Shown: positions 63,653 to 64,000 of the stretch, in pieces | Position numbering within the stretch: position 1 is the stretch's first letter | Layout: each line of letters starts with the position of its first letter | Assembly: GCF_900100115.1 (NCBI RefSeq) | Contig: NZ_FNKL01000004.1 | Coordinates: 434,001 to 498,000, forward strand | DNA length: 64,000 nt | Origin: Chryseobacterium soldanellicola | GTDB lineage: Bacteria; Bacteroidota; Bacteroidia; Flavobacteriales; Weeksellaceae | Direction of reading: 5' to 3' | Notes under the pieces: model-generated | Told to the model about the DNA's origin: nothing | The model's database searches: none | What the model saw: only the letters and a program-made list of their open reading frames with translations | Translations under genes and position numbers: made by a program

Positions 63653-64000
63653 TTACTCAGCCATTGCTTCACCAGCCTTTCTGTAAATAAAACTTCCATA
63701 AATATGTCTTCTTGCAAAACGGCTTGGAGAGTCAGAATTTACCATTTTTATGTAGGTATTCCTTGGAACACCGATATATTCGTACATATTTCCGTTTAAA
63801 TGCTGAACTTTCAACACCGATTTTTCAAGATAAAAATCCTGAATATTAGATTTTGTGATCGTTTCAGTATATTCTTCTTTATATTTTTCCTGCGTTTCTT
63901 CGTTGATGCTCACTAAAAAATGGTAAGCTTCAATAATAGATTTGCTTTTTTCTTCTGCTTCCAGTTTGCCGGCTTCATCATTGATGAATTTATCAGGATG
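63653..64000 (-). CDS. partial J-domain protein with C-terminal KTSC domain
   Basis: The open frame runs through the right window edge, so the N-terminus is missing. The first visible residues are HPDKFINDEAGKLEAEE, containing the HPD motif of J-domains, then KSIIEAYHFL. A KTSC domain follows (VLKVQHLNGNMYEYIGVPRN, SRFARRHIYGSFIYRK). An internal ATG at 63913 would drop the J-domain part. J-domains stimulate DnaK ATPase; the KTSC domain is of unknown role. Confidence 0.85.
   Translation of the reverse strand, partial: HPDKFINDEAGKLEAEEKSKSIIEAYHFLVSINEETQEKYKEEYTETITKSNIQDFYLEKSVLKVQHLNGNMYEYIGVPRNTYIKMVNSDSPSRFARRHIYGSFIYRKAGEAMAE

Overview
The window is chromosomal DNA from a member of the Bacteroidota, most likely a Chryseobacterium-like flavobacterium. 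The pointers are low G+C, promoters of the TTTG-N19-21-TAnnTTTG type, no obvious Shine-Dalgarno sites, T9SS sorting-domain proteins of types A and B, a GLPGLI-family protein, two-component-propeller LytTR signalling, and GG-leader bacteriocin-like peptides of a kind common in Chryseobacterium. The genus is an inference; no rRNA is present.

Layout. 1-8.5 kb: a fragment at the left edge, typA, a family-10 glycosidase lipoprotein, a divergent HxlR/SDR pair, ferritin, ychF and a TSP3-repeat lipoprotein. 8.5-19.4 kb is the most accessory part: two tandemly duplicated GG-leader Cys-rich peptides, an AraC regulator with an SDR, a methionine aminotransferase, a T9SS type A protein, then (minus strand) a papain-like YiiX hydrolase, a glycine-zipper lipoprotein, a third GG-leader peptide, and a LytTR response regulator with its propeller histidine kinase. 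19.4-25.2 kb: parE, a small membrane protein, parC and rhomboid. 25.2-28.6 kb: a minus-strand run tsaC, CPBP protease, yaaA, prmC, DUF4180. 28.7-29.0 kb: three identical initiator tRNA-Met genes, followed by small HTH genes. 30.5-40.8 kb: an AhpD-like protein, a BlaI/M56 pair, GLPGLI protein, transaldolase, TPR protein, pepE, dacB and an orphan kinase. 41-47 kb (minus): M61 and M1 peptidases, tatC, kdsD. 47-53.6 kb: recQ, a glycosyltransferase, a 17-copy heptamer array, lpdA and cvfB. 53.7-56.9 kb: a 1078-residue T9SS type B protein. 57-63.4 kb: a TetR-controlled TolC/adaptor/RND efflux operon. The right edge holds a partial J-domain/KTSC gene.

The main discovery candidate is at 13.8-19.3 kb. 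Two near-identical direct-repeat sites (AAGTGT repeated with a 21-bp period, as LytTR proteins recognise) lie upstream of the GG-leader peptide gene and of the glycine-zipper lipoprotein gene. Both sit the same distance from a -7-like box, beside a LytTR response regulator. This suggests a small regulon in which the kinase/regulator pair controls a secreted Cys-containing peptide, a glycine-zipper lipoprotein and a papain-like hydrolase. Other leads are a dispersed repeat inserted in frame in prmC, a RecQ lacking three of four zinc cysteines, a BlaI-type palindrome over a promoter, and a TetR direct repeat that includes the start codon.
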